Positions 1 to 12,225 of a stretch of 64,000 bases of DNA are shown here, one piece after another. This stretch comes from Pectinophora gossypiella (taxonomy: Eukaryota; Arthropoda; Insecta; Lepidoptera; Gelechiidae). A program made the position numbers and the translations under genes. Below the pieces are notes generated by a model, which saw only the letters and a program-made list of their open reading frames with translations, did not search any database and was not told the origin of the DNA. The DNA lies in assembly GCF_024362695.1 (NCBI RefSeq), contig NC_065425.1:8189001-8253000 (forward strand), written 5' to 3'. The number at the start of each line of letters is the position of its first letter. Position 1 is the first letter of the stretch.

Positions 1-545
1 ACCCTACGGCCTGGCGAAACTATCGCACTTGGTACGATTCTTTTTTCACAAAACCTATTTAATTCTTGGTCAAATCCAATCGCCAGTGAAAAAAAATCGA
101 AATGGCGGAAACACAAGATGGCCGCCATACAAATTTTTCAATTTTCCTGAAAATGCCTCGGGGGTAAAAATGATGTATAGGGGTGTAATCGGAACGTCAT
201 GTCGAGTATAAAAATACTTCTCGATCTTTGAAATCTGCTCCGCATCAGGGAGACACCCTACGGCCTGATGAAACTATCGCACCTGGAACATTTTTTTTTC
301 CACCAAACCTATTAAAATCTTAGTCAAAATCAATCGCCAGTGAAAAAAAATCGAAATGGCGGAAACACCAGGGGTAAAACGTATGTATGAGGGATTTGAT
401 CGGAACGTGATGTTGAGTATTGAAATACTGCTCGATCTTCGAAAACTGCTCCGCATCAGGGAGACACCCTACGGCCTCGCAAACCTATCGCACCTGGATC
501 TTTTTTGTTTTCACGAGAACTAACTAAATCTTGATCAAATTTTAT
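1..545 (-). repeat. Tandem array of about 260-bp units, minus orientation
   Basis: At least two units, marked by ctccgcatcagggagacaccc and the GGCGGCCAT-type core, reverse-oriented relative to the array at 7262-12225. Truncated by the window edge. Confidence 0.9.
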
Positions 546-989
546 CGCGCGGCAATTGCACTTTCTAATTCATTCTGCCCGGTGCGTCAAGGTCACGGGC
601 TTGTCGATCAGGATTGTGTAGTTCGTAACCATGGTAACCACGATCTCAAGCGAGTTGGTAGGGAGTAACCATGGTAATCACGAGCTACTGTTGGTAATAG
701 CGTCGATTATTCCAATCTCGACGTGACTTTGACGCCTCGCTCTAGGTGCATTGGGTACTGTAATTAGCGATTATCATAGTTTAAATAAGTCGTGTGAAGA
801 TACCCAGTTACAGTTTTCAATCATCCGTTCCTTTCCTTTTCGGTTGATAAGAAAATGACAGGTATAACTTCAAATAAACTTCGATAGTGTGTACTGGTAT
901 CAGCACCAACAACACATGTTACCTACTCTTGCATATTTAGTAACTAAGTAGGTAGGTAGGTAATAGAAATATTTTATAAAATACTAATA

Positions 990-1225
990 GATGACTTTCC
1001 AGGCTATATTCTCAAAAAAAAAAAATACAGATGGAGCTGTCCAGATTTAACGTGATAAATACGTAAATACCTATTTTCTCATTACTCGAATAAATAATTA
1101 TTCAAATATATTATAATGCAATGGCAGTATATAAATTATCCGTAAAATTAGAAGGTTAAACGATCGCACATCTGTACAGAGCCATCTATCTTTGTTTGGG
1201 AAAAGTAGTCTGGAAAGTCCCTCAT
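990..1225. mobile_element. Short relative of the 2296-2695 element
   Basis: GACTTTCCAGG ... GTCTGGAAAGTC ends, and the shared 'gtccagatttaacgtgataa' block. Confidence 0.65.
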
Positions 1226-1617
1226 TGGTACCTATAGATTTTGTAATAATATTTGTCTTGTATTTAAGCCAATAAAGACTACCAAAGGATGTTTGATGTG
1301 GAAATCTGGTCTCAAAAGGTCATAAGTTCACTGTCAGTAGGTAGGTACCTACATTAAAATGCAACTAACAATTTTGATACAACAAAACACTGATTGTGAG
1401 ATCTTATCAGTTGAAGTGGTGGTAAACTATGTGTTTATTATATTTTTCAAAATAATTTTAAAATGAAACAATTTTATTAAAAGACATTGAAAGATATATT
1501 TTTAGAAATAAGTTGTTTTATTATATATTTAAAATATCATAAGTAGGTGCAACCACACAAAATATTTCTACATTTAATTAAATAGTTGAAATAAAACAGC
1601 AACTTAACCAAGTACTC

Positions 1618-1853
1618 TCGGCCTCCATGGTCCAGTGGCTGACTGTTGGGTCAACACATCTGGAGGTCCTCGGTTCAACTCCCCAAAAATTACTTTGTGA
1701 TCCCCAGTTTGGTTAGGAGATGGCTGGCTGATCAACCGATTGCCTGAAGTAAGATAATCTATGCTTCGAATGGCATGTTAAGCTGCTGGTCCCAGTTACT
1801 ACTTACTGATGTTAGTACATAGTCATTACATAAATCATGTCAGGGAACTTAAT
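1618..1853 (+). mobile_element. SINE family C, old copy
   Basis: Head GGCCTCCATGGTCCAGTGGC, body with CTTTGTGATCCCCAGTTTGG and CATGTCAGGG; many substitutions. Confidence 0.75.
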
Positions 1854-2022
1854 ATGGTAACATATTAGTAAGTAGGTATAGAATAAACTTGACAATAACA
1901 TTAAAATATATGGGTTATGTGCCTAACTAGCTTATTTAACTATTTCATGATATGATAATATAAATTATAAAGTAATTTAAGCTCATAGTTTAACAACATT
2001 TATGAACATAAAAAGCTACTAA

Positions 2023-2139
2023 CTACATACAATGCAACGGAACGGCACACTTAACACAGCTCTTATGTTCACTAGATATTAATACTTTTGAGGTGAGCTC
2101 ATCCTGCAAGCAACGCACACATGAGCATCCATCAGGAAT
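2023..2139 (-). CDS. Candidate terminal exon with CxC/CxxC pairs, minus strand
   Basis: On the minus strand an acceptor tttgctttcag ends at 2140, followed by 38 codons to TAG. The reading contains IPDGCSCVRCLQDEL and EHKSCVKC, a spacing of cysteines like a small zinc-binding module. Not recognised. No canonical AATAAA close behind. Confidence 0.35.
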   Translation of the reverse strand: MPDGCSCVRCLQDELTSKVLISSEHKSCVKCAVPLHCM

Positions 2140-2295
2140 CTGAAAGCAAATATGAATGTTCTTAAAAATATAATTGTAGTTTTGATGTCCCATGTACAAT
2201 AATATATTTTACACAATATGCCTGATTATAACAATATTATTAAATCTGTAGGGATGAAATTAAAATATGCCAACTTAAGTTGCTTTATAACAATA

Positions 2296-2695
2296 AGGGT
2301 CTTTCTAATTGACATTCCCCAAACACATGATAGATGGCGTTGTTCACTTTTAACCTGATAATTACCTATTTTCTCATTGCTGGGGTACATAATTATTCAT
2401 GAATGTAATGTAATGATGGAATCATCATATAATATAAAACTAATTGTTTCTTGATATTAGGATCACATTATGTATAGAATGACATTGCTACCTATATTGC
2501 TTCTTTTGATCAGAATAATAATAGGTGGAAGTTGTATCATCATAATATACCTACCATCATCATTTATACCCAAAAACAAAGATAAAAGATGCATATGTCT
2601 ATTATCCATGAAGTTAGAAGTTTAAACGAAGAAAAACTTAACAATGCCATTTACCTATTGTGTTTTTGGGGAACACCAATTGGAAAGTCCCCCAT
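2296..2695. mobile_element. DNA-transposon-derived element with about 45-bp inverted ends
   Basis: Left TCTTTCTAATTGACATTCCCC, right GGGGAACACCAATTGGAAAG; internal GATGGCGTTGT and CACTTTTAACCTGATAATTA. Related copies at 990-1225 and 42697-42970. Confidence 0.75.
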
Positions 2696-2765
2696 TATGA
2701 TTGAAACACATAAAACCTATTAAATAGCTCTTACACAATGTAAATTATAATCCTTAATACTTTAT

Positions 2766-2958
2766 TGGGTGAATATCAAAATGTGCCATGTTTGGTGGCA
2801 AACTTTCATATTTTGTTTTTCGTGAAAAATTGGGTTCCAACATGAAAAAGGATCCTCCTCCTCCTTTTGGATCCTTTATCATGTCGGAACCCAATTTATC
2901 ACGAAAAAATAATATGAAAGTTTGCCACCTCACTTGGCACATTTTGATATTCACCCTA
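2766..2958. mobile_element. Fold-back MITE, about 90-bp arms
   Basis: GGGTGAATATCAAAATGTG ... reverse complement at the other end, with a CCTCCTCCT centre. Nearly the whole element is palindromic, which explains mirrored ORFs on both strands. Confidence 0.85.
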
Positions 2959-3022
2959 TTACCTGCCTCGGAGATATTTTTGTTTTTCTATATAATGTCA
3001 CTCTTCATTTCTTTCCCTAAGC

Positions 3023-3366
3023 TTATATGGCCTGTGATTTTGTCTTCTTGTATGCCTTCCCAAAGATATTCCACAACTTATACAGACACATTGCTTCCAA
3101 CTCTCGGACTGGAACATTCATCAGGAGACTTGTTATTGTTGCTTGCATCTCAGTACAGTATGAGTTACACACAAAGTCGATCAGAATGTAACACCTATTA
3201 ATAAATAACTTTATAATAATATTACTTACATTGCAATTTATCAACGAACATTATCCACAAACTTTTTATCATTTCGGCTTTATCCAAAACACATAATGGT
3301 TCTGGAAGTTTTACCAGTTGAATATCCACGCAAAAACGGGGAAGTAGGGCTCGACTCGATGAACTT
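3023..3366 (-). pseudogene. Possible decayed upstream exons of the same minus-strand gene
   Basis: Minus strand: an open stretch (about 3366-3230) encoding VDIQLVKLPEPLCVLDKAEM... ends at a GTAAGT donor (ACTTAC on the plus strand, 3224-3229). An AG at 3196-3195 opens a second stretch with EMQATITSLLMNVPVRELEAMCLYKLWNIFG, ending in TAA at 3023. The phases do not join cleanly, and a donor at 2963 lies beyond stops, so this is either a degraded gene or indel-affected sequence. It appears interrupted by a fold-back element at 2766-2958. Confidence 0.3.
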
Positions 3367-3463
3367 GTTAGTTACAAATTCTAACAAAGTAGGTAGGAAA
3401 AAAGTAGCACAGAAAAATATCAATACAATAGAACTTCACCAATTGTTCACCAACGAGATTATT

Positions 3464-3845
3464 TTTTTGTTTTCCCCGAAGGGTAAGGCAAAGGAAACTA
3501 TGCCCATACAGCCATGTCTTACATATTTTTTTTCTTGATGATTAATGAAATTATAAAAGGTGATGATGATAAATGATGAAACCTAAGCCCCCACCCTCGG
3601 AGCAGACTCTTACTCAGGAATCCTAAACGAATTAACTCAAAAGTCCGCAAATCTTTGGAGTTATGAAGCGGCTTGTTGGCACGAAGCGAAAATAGATACA
3701 CTTTGTTTATTGAATGTTCCGATATAATAATACTGTCGCGAATGTTTTCGGTCATTAACCACAAAACACCACTTTGTATTAATTATTTAGATTTAAGATT
3801 ATTCAATGAAGAAAACAACTGTCCGGTTCCAGCCAAATAGTCTAA
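3464..3845. repeat. Dispersed element, copy 1 of 2
   Basis: Contains CCCCGAAGGGTAAGGCAAAG and 'gaagcggcttgttggcacgaagcg'; the same order occurs inverted at 50738-51160, so the 81-codon minus ORF here is repeat-derived. Confidence 0.75.
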
Positions 3846-4618
3846 AAAAATAAAATAAAATATATAAACTTTTTTTTTGGTTATTTTGTCCATAGAACAG
3901 GCAAAGGGAACATTACCCATACAGCCAAATGTACTACGTTAAATTCGTTAAAAATAGGTAAACGTATTTTAATTTTCTTAAATCGGAAGGCAATGGTAGA
4001 CAGCCATATAGTTTCTACAGTTGTTATGTCTTATCCACAGGTTACGCAAAGGTATTATTTATGCCATACCAACAGCTTCATCGTCTATTATAATAGCGCG
4101 GTCTCACCCGGGGTGAATCTAATTTTCTGGGGCCTTAAACTCAAGTTGCTTTGCGCCACCATCCATGGATACACAGCGTTATCTATATTTTTTTTGGGGA
4201 ACGTAGCCAAGAATGTCCCTCATTGTGATAAGAATGTTCAATGTTCACTTCGTATTAAATATTTAGATTATTCAAAACACCCGACTGATGAAATGAAGGA
4301 ACGGCAGCCCCCCAGACCTGCTTATGGTCCTCGGACCACTTGCAAGTGGTGACAAAATAAGAAAAAAAAAAAGATTATTCAATGAAGAAAGCAACTTTCC
4401 CGCCAAAAACCTACGGAAAATGAATAAAACTACTCAATATTTGATGCTTATTTAAAAAAGTTAAATGGTACTGATGTGACAAAAAATAATTAGATTTTAT
4501 ATTGCTTATTTATTAATTCCATTGATATCTATGCGTCCAAGTGACGTAAAAAAGTACCTCAATATTTTTCGATATTGGCTGTTTGAATCTGTTTTGGCAG
4601 AATTTCTTTGTTAGTCTC

Positions 4619-4705
4619 ATGGAAAAAAAAAGTAAATTCGTACCAAAACCGTTGGCGCGAAAAAGTGACAAGCGTCTTTTCACTTGTATTTCAAGATTTC
4701 CAAAG
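4619..4705 (+). CDS. Candidate first coding exon, basic protein of unknown function
   Basis: ATG at 4619 opens 29 codons (MEKKSKFVPKPLARKSDKRL...) ending exactly at a consensus donor AAG|GTAAGT in phase 0. A CRE-like GTGACGTAA lies at 4541-4549. No signal peptide. The product is Lys/Arg-rich and unrecognised. It belongs with 4980-5082. Confidence 0.45.
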
Positions 4706-4979
4706 GTAAGTCGATTTTGTTATTAATAATTTAACAATTATTTTTAAATATGTAGGTATATAATAAGGTAATAATCTTTAAAATCGTAAAAAAGTTAGCC
4801 ATATAAACAATTATAATTGTAAGATATTTAACTTTCTGTACTGATTTTCTATTTTTCACATAATGAAAGTGAAAACATTAAAAGGTAAGTACCTACCTAC
4901 TTAAAAGCTATAAGTAATTCTTATTTTATTGTCTATCTATTAGATAAACACATATAGTACAGAAGTGGTTTGTTTACAG

Positions 4980-5082
4980 ATGAAGCGTTCAAGCGTTGAA
5001 ATTCCATTGTGCTCTACAATGCTTCGCCGCTGTCGCGTCGACGACGAGCAGCAGGCGGCTGCTGTTACCTGCATCGGTGCCG
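4980..5082 (+). CDS. Candidate second coding exon of the same gene
   Basis: Acceptor tttgtttacag and donor GTAAGT flank 34 codons in phase 0 (MKRSSVEIPLCSTMLRRCRVDDEQQ...) plus one base. GC content is clearly higher than in the surroundings. A nearby acceptor at 5490 would give eight more codons and a stop. Alternatively, the one-base overhang fits the phase of ADAM exon 1 at 40871, but the missing signal peptide argues against that join. Confidence 0.45.
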
Positions 5083-5090
5083 GTAAGTAC

Positions 5091-6824
5091 CTATTTAAAT
5101 TTTAAGGAGCTTAATACTTAATGCACATTTTTTTATGTTACATCCATTTTAAGAAACAATCGATTGATTTTATGATGATTATCATGTCTAAAATAGCCAC
5201 TTGATATCAGCCATGGAAAAAAACTTTACTTAATAACAGGCGTTAGGTTCCTATCTACTTAAATCAACTGCATTGCCCCTACTTATGCTGTGTGACTAGA
5301 ATAGGCAATAGGTAGTTAATTACTATTAATATTTTTTTGAATATTTAAATAAGTAGGTTGGTAGGTGTATGAAGTAAGTTAGTTAACTTATGATAAATTT
5401 AGATGGAGATCATAACACTATAGATAATAATAATAAAATTGAATCCTTTTTGAATCCTAACAATCCGAGTGTAATTCTGGTTTGACAGCTACCCATGTTG
5501 TAGCACAACAGTAACATCACTCATTAGATGACCTGTAAGTAATAAGTAGGTCTGTAACAAATTATAATACACACACAAGTTAACCTATGACCATAGTATT
5601 ATTACTTATTCTATGCTATAGCAGTCACTATCTTAATATTCTGTGTGAAAAGTTAAACCTTTCTCTAAAATCGTGAAAAAGCCAACTAAGTATGTCTGTT
5701 TTATGCGTAGAAGAAGTAGTGTATTTTATCCAAAGTGACAAGTTACGACAGATGGTTAAATACAACTATAACCAATGTTATAATAATATTATAAGATATT
5801 TTAACTATGTAACTAAGAATTATAGAAATTAGTAATTAGGTAACAAAATTATTATAAAGTTATCTACTTAATTATAACAACAACAATTACAAAATTATAT
5901 CAAACAAGTAAGTAAGTATATATAGAGATAGAGATATCGAAGCTTTGAAGTATTTAGTTTATCTGAAAATAAGTTTGAATGCTATAATAACATTTGTCTA
6001 CAAGAAACTTTTTTAAATTACTGTCAAAGAGTGTATGTAGGTTTGTCTATATTTTGAATTTGGTTAGGGTTATGGTTATATATCTTGATGACCATGTGGT
6101 GGGGACTGAAGGAAACTAATCTAATTCTATTTTTAACAGACTTCAAAAAAAAACAGGTTATCAATTTGACCCATATATTGTAATGTGTGCCAAATTCCGT
6201 ATATATGCATGTATGTTTGTCCATGCATTTCTTAGCAACTACAAATCATATTGCAATAATGCTTGTTTATGGGATTAAGTATCATCCAACATAGGAAAGA
6301 ATGCAAGTCTCATCAAAATTGGTTTAGAAATTTCCAACTTTTGGTTGAAAAACAGTTAAAAGTTAGGAATCTTGTGTTTCGACTATACTAATAGAGGCTT
6401 CGAGCTTAAGTAACTATGATTATTATTGGTTTGAGCGTAAATTAAAGAAATTCGGAAAACGGTCAAGGGTGTGTCGGGCACCATATACATTAAACAAATT
6501 AGAAGACATGTTATAGGTATTCCAGTGTTTTGTTAACGAAGGTACCTGGTTAGTGGCGTATTAATATTATTAGTCACACTCTGAGTTTAAATAAAAAGTA
6601 ATTTCAAAATTTTGATTCTAATTATTCAACTAAATATTATTTCTTACTTTTATTTGACAGATTTTGAAATCGGTTTAATTTTTTAAATTACTTTTTGTGA
6701 TAGTTGACAAATATTCCGTCAATAGAGTGCTGCATTGCATACCTACATAATATCTCGCCTATTTCTCATTGGGGTAGGCAGAGAACGGATTATGAGAAAG
6801 AATATGAATGAAAACATAAACATA
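5091..6824. other. AT-rich stretch, no gene seen
   Basis: Possible tiny terminal exon at 5490-5515 (see candidate gene at 4619). Otherwise GTAGGTA runs and a diverged repeat at 6130-6360. No ORF of protein-like composition. Confidence 0.55.
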
Positions 6825-7008
6825 AACAGCCTATATACGTCCCACTACTGGGCACAGGCCTCCCCTCAATCAACCGGAGGGGGTAAGGAGCATACTCCAC
6901 CACGCTGCTCCAATGCGGGTTGGTGGAGGTGTTTTTACGGCTAATAGCCGGGACCAACGGCTTAACGTGCCCTCCGAAGCACGGAATCATCTTACTTTTT
7001 CGGACAAT
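6825..7008 (-). mobile_element. SINE family B, partial
   Basis: Reverse copy of the 3' half (ACGTCCCACTACTGGGCACAG, GGGACCAACGGCTTAACG), cut at TTTTTCGGACAATGA and followed by an ATGA run. Confidence 0.85.
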
Positions 7009-7261
7009 GAATGAATGAATGAAATTGGAATTAAATATTTTTGTTACAATTGTGTAACTAATTGCTTAATCTTTTATTAAAATTGTCAAAAGGTTACTAA
7101 TGAGAACGTTGAGGAGTATGAGTAGCTGTTGAGAAGTTAGTCTCAACAGACTAGATGTTGTTTTCTTTTTATGGTGAATGTTGTGTTCACTTGTAATAGG
7201 CTTACACATAAGTACTGTTTTACTTTGTTTAATTATGTTCTAACTAAATGTTATAATGTAA

Positions 7262-10200
7262 TGAAAGAAAAATTGCTCCAGGTTTTATAGTTTTGCCAGG
7301 CCGTAGGGTGTCTCCCTGATGCGGAGCAGTTTTTGAAGATCGAGAAGTATATCCATACTCAACAATACGTTCCGATTACATCCCCATACACAGTTTTTAC
7401 CCACGAGACATTTTCTGAAAAAACAAAATTTTGTATGGCGGCCATCTTGTTTTTCCGCCATTTTGTTTTTTTTTCACCGGCGATTGGATTCGACCAAGAT
7501 TTAAGAAGGTTTTGTGAAAAAAGAATCTTTCTAGGTGCGATAGTTTTGCCAGGCCGTAGGGTGTCTCCCTGATGAGGAGCAGTTTTCCAAGATCTGGAAG
7601 TTTTCCCATACTCACCGGGAGACCCAGATCACTTTTCTCATACATTATTTTTACCCCCCGATGCTCCTTCTGGGAGAACAATTATGTCAGTGAGTCAGTC
7701 AGTCAGTGGGTTTGCAGCTATATATAATATAACTAGATGTCGCGTGGTTCGCTCGCAGCAAGCTGCTCGCGTGTCTTGTTTTCCCGCCATTTTTTTACCG
7801 CGATAGATTTTGACCAAGACTTGAATTGGTCTCGTGAAATCAAAAAAGTTCTAGGCGCTATGGTTTTGCCAGGCCGTAGGGTGACCCCTGATGCGGAGCA
7901 GTTTTCCAAGATGACGTTCCGATCACACCCCAATACATCATTTTTACCTCTGAGACATTTTCTGGAAAAACAAAAATTTGTATGGCGGCCATCTTGTTTT
8001 TCGGCCATTTTGTTTTTTTTCACTGGCGATAAAATTTGACCAAGACTTTAATAGGCTTCGTGAAAACAAAAAAGTTCCAGGTGCGATAGTTTCGCCAGGC
8101 CGTAGGGTGTCTCCCTGATGCGGAGCAGCTTTCGAAGATCGAAAAGTATTTCCATACTCAACATGATGTTTCGATCACATTCGTCATACATAATTTTTAC
8201 CCCCGAGGCATTTTCGGGAAAAACGAAAATTTTGTATGGCGGCCATCTTGTTTTTTCGCCATTTTGGTTTTTTTGCAGCAAGGATTGGATTTGACCAAGA
8301 TTTAAATATGTTTCGCGAAAGAAAAATTGCTCCAGGTTTTATAGTTTTGCCAGGCCGTAGGGTGTCTCCCTGATGCGGAGCAGCTTTTGAAGATTGAGAA
8401 AATTTTCCGTACTCGACAATACACTCCGATTACATTCATACACATTAGTTTTACCTTCGAGACATTTTCTGGAAAAACAATCTTTTGTATGGCGGCCATC
8501 TTGTTTTTCCGCCATTTTGATTTTTTTTCACCCACAATAGAATTTGACCAAGATTTAAGTACGTATAGTGGAAAAATAAATGTCTCAAGTGCGATAGTTA
8601 TGCCAGGCCGTAGAGTGCCGCCCTGATGCGGAGCAGTTTTCAAAGATCGAGTAGCATTTCCATAAACATCTTGAGGTCCCGATCACACACCTATACATCA
8701 TTTTTACCCCCGAGACATTTTCTGGTATTTTCTGGTAAAACAATTTTTTGTATGGCGGCCATCTTGTGTTTCCGCCATTTTGATTTTTTTTCACCGGCGA
8801 TTGATTTTGACTAAGATTTTAATAAGTTTAGTAGAAAAAAAAATGTTCCAGGTGCGATAGATTTGCCAGGCCGTAGGGCCTCTCCCTGATGCGGAGCAGT
8901 TTTCGAAGATTGAGAACATTTTCCGTACTCGACAAGACACTTCGATTAAGACTCCCATACATCATTTTTACCTACGAGACATTTACTGGAAAAACGATTT
9001 TTTGTATGGCGGCCATCTTGTTTTTCGGCCATTTTGTTTTTTTTTTTCACTGGCGATAAAATTTGACCAAGATTTAAATAGGCTTCGTGAAAACAGAAAA
9101 GTTCCAGGTGCGATAGTTTCGCCAGGCTGTAGGGTGTCTCCCTGATGCGGAGCAGCTTTCGAAGATCGAAAAGTATTTCCATACTCAACATGATGTTTCG
9201 ATCACATTCCTCATACATCATTTTTACCCCCGAGGCATTTTCGGGAAAAACGAAAATTTTGTATGGCGGCCATCTTGTTTTTCCGCCATTTTGTTTTTTT
9301 TTCAGCGGGGATTGGATTTGACCAAGATTTAAATATGTTTCGCGAAAGAAAAATTGCTCCAGGTTTTATAGTTTTGCCAGGCCGTAGGGTGTCTCCCTGA
9401 TGCGGAGCAGGTTTTCAAGATCGAGAAGTATTTCCATACTCAACAATACGTTCCGATTACACCCCCATACACAGTTTTTACCCACGAGACATTTTCCGGA
9501 AAAATAAAATTTTGTATGGCGGCCATCTTGTTTTTCCGCCATTTTGATTTTTTTTCACAGACAATAGAATTTGACCAAGATTTAAATAGGTTTTGCGAAA
9601 AAATAATCGTTCCAGGTGCGATAGTTTTGCCAGACGGTAGGGTGTCTCCCTGATGCGGAGCAGTTTTCCATGATCTGGAAGTTTTCCCATACTCACCGGA
9701 AGATTTGGATCACATCTCCCATACATCATTTTTACCCCCCGACGCTCCTTCTGGGAGAACAACCCTGTCAGTGAGTCAGTGAGTCAGTGAGTCAGTCAGT
9801 ACATGGGTTTGTAGCTATATATATTATAATAACTAGATTTCGCGTGGTTCGCTCGCAGCAAGCTGCTCGCGTGTCTTGTTTTCCCGCCATTTTTTTACCG
9901 CGATAGAATTTGACCAAGACTTGAATAGGTCTCGTGAAATCAAAAAAGTTCTAGGTGCTATAGTTTTGCCAGGCCGTAGGGTGACCCCTGATGCAGAGCA
10001 GTTTTTCAAGATGACGTTCCGATCACACCCCAATACATCATTTTTACCTCTGAGACATTTTCTGGAAAAACAAAAATATGTATGGCGGCCATCTTGTTTT
10101 TCCGCCATTTTGTTTTTTTTTCACTGGCGATAAAATTTGACCAAGACTTTAATAGGTTTCGTGAAAACAAAAAAGTTCCAGGTGCGATAGTTTCGCCAGG

Positions 10201-12225
10201 CTGTAAGGTGTCTCCCTGATGCGGAGCAGCTTTCGAAGATCGAATAGTATTTCCATACTCAACATGATGTTTCGATCACATTCCTTATACATCATTTTTA
10301 CCCCCGAGGCATTTTCGGGAAAAACGAAAATTTTGTATGGCGGCCATCTTGTTTTTCCGCCATTTTGATTTTTTTTCAGCGGGGATTGGATTTGACCACG
10401 ATTTAAATAGGTTTCGTGAAAAAAATATTGTTCTAGGTTTTATAGTTTTGCCAGGCCGTAGGGTGTCTCCCTGATGCGGAGCAGTTTTTTAAGATCGAGC
10501 AGTATTGAAATACTTAACATGACGATCCGATCACATCCCTATACATCATTTTTACCCCCGAGGCATTTTCAGGAAAAACGAAAATTTTGTATGGCGGCCA
10601 TCTTGTTTTTCCGCCATTTTGTTTTTTTTTCACCGGAGATTGGATTTGACCAAGATTTAAATATGTTTCGCGAAAGAAAAATTGCTCCAGGTTTTATAGT
10701 TTTGCCAGGCCGTAGGGTGTCTCCCTGATGCGGAGCAGTTTTTGAAGATCGAGAAGTATATCCATACTCAACAATACGTTCCGATTACATCCCCATACAC
10801 AGTTTTTACCCACGAGACATTTTCTGAAAAAACAAAATTTTGTATGGCGGCCATCTTGTTTTTCCGCCATTTTGTTTTTTTTTCACCGGCGATTGGATTC
10901 GACCAAGATTTAAGAAGGTTTTGTGAAAAAAGAATCTTTCTAGGTGCGATAGTTTTGCCAGGCCGTAGGGTGTCTCCCTGATGAGGAGCAGTTTTCCAAG
11001 ATCTGGAAGTTTTCCCATACTCACCGGGAGACCCAGATCACTTTTCTCATACATTATTTTTACCCCCCGATGCTCCTTCTGGGAGAACAATTATGTCAGT
11101 GAGTCAGTCAGTCAGTGGGTTTGCAGCTATATATAATATAATAACTAGATGTCGCGTGGTTCGCTCGCAGCAAGCTGCTCGCGTGTCCTGTGTTAGTTCG
11201 AAGCTTTTTCCCGCCATTTTTTTACCGCGATAGAATTTGACCAAGACTTAAATAGGTCTCGTGAAATCAAAGAAGTTCTAGGTGCTATAGTTTTGCCAGG
11301 CCGTAGGGTGTCTCCCTGATGCGGAGCAGTTTTCCAAGATGACGTTCCGATCACACCCTTATACATATTTTTTGACCTTGAGGAATTTTCTAGAAAAACA
11401 AAATTTTGTATGGCGGCCATCTTGTTTTTCCGCCATTTTGTTTTTTTTTTCACCGGAGATTGGATTTGACCAAGATTTAAATAGGTTTTGTGAAAAAATT
11501 ATTGCTCCAGGTTTTATAGTTTTGCCAGGCCGTAGGGTGTCTCCCTGATGCGGAGCAGTTTTTCAAGATCGAGCAGTATTAAAATACTCAACATTACGAT
11601 CCGATCACACCCCTATACATAATTTTTACCCCCGAGGCATTTTCAGGAAAAACGAAAATTTTGTATGGCGGCCATCTTGTTTTTCCGCCATTTTGAATTT
11701 TTTTCACCGGCGATTGGATTTGACCAAGATTTAAATATGTTATGCGAAAAAAAAATTGCTCCAGGTATTATAGTTTTGCCAGGCCGCAGGGTGTCTCCCT
11801 GATGCGGAGCAGTTTCTGAAAATCTAAAAGTATTTCTATACTCAACAAGACGTTCCGATTACAACCCCATACACAGTTTTTACCTTCGAGACATTTTCTG
11901 GAAAAACAAAATTTTGTATGGCGGCCATCTTGTTTTTCCGCCATTTTGCTTTTTTTTCAACTACAATAGAATTTGACCAAGATTTAAATAGATTTTGCGA
12001 AAAAAAATTTGATCCAGGTATAATAGTTGCGCCAGACTGTAGGGCGTCTCCCTGATGCGGAGCAGTTTTCCAAGATTTGGGATTTTTCCCATACTCACCG
12101 GGAGGTCCCGATCACACCCCCCATACATCATTTTCACCCCCCGACCCTCCTTCTGGGAGAACAATTATGTCAGTGAGTGAGTCAGTCAGTCAGTCAGTCA
12201 GTGGGTTTGTAGCTATATAATATAA
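7262..12225 (+). repeat. Tandem array of about 19 units (235-335 bp each)
   Basis: Each unit contains, in order: GCCAGGCCGTAGGGTG, a CTGATGCGGAGCAG block, an ACATCATTTTTACCCCCGAG block, TATGGCGGCCATCTTG followed by a second CCGCCATTTTG, and GACCAAGATTTAAATAGG. Longer units (near 7600, 9700, 11050, 12150) end with a GTCAGTGAGTCAGT run and a CTAG-adjacent joint. Short ORFs of 60-100 codons recur on both strands but simply follow the unit; they are not treated as genes. The left edge meets unrelated sequence abruptly at 7262. Confidence 0.93.

Noticed and set aside
7333..12164. Repeated 60-100 codon ORFs in the tandem array, some identical between copies
   Set aside because: They occur on both strands, follow the repeat unit, end wherever unit length shifts the frame, and contain no recognisable domain or start context.
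7262..12225. CRISPR-like repeat-spacer pattern
   Set aside because: Units are about 260 bp and adjacent, without unique spacers, in a eukaryotic genome.
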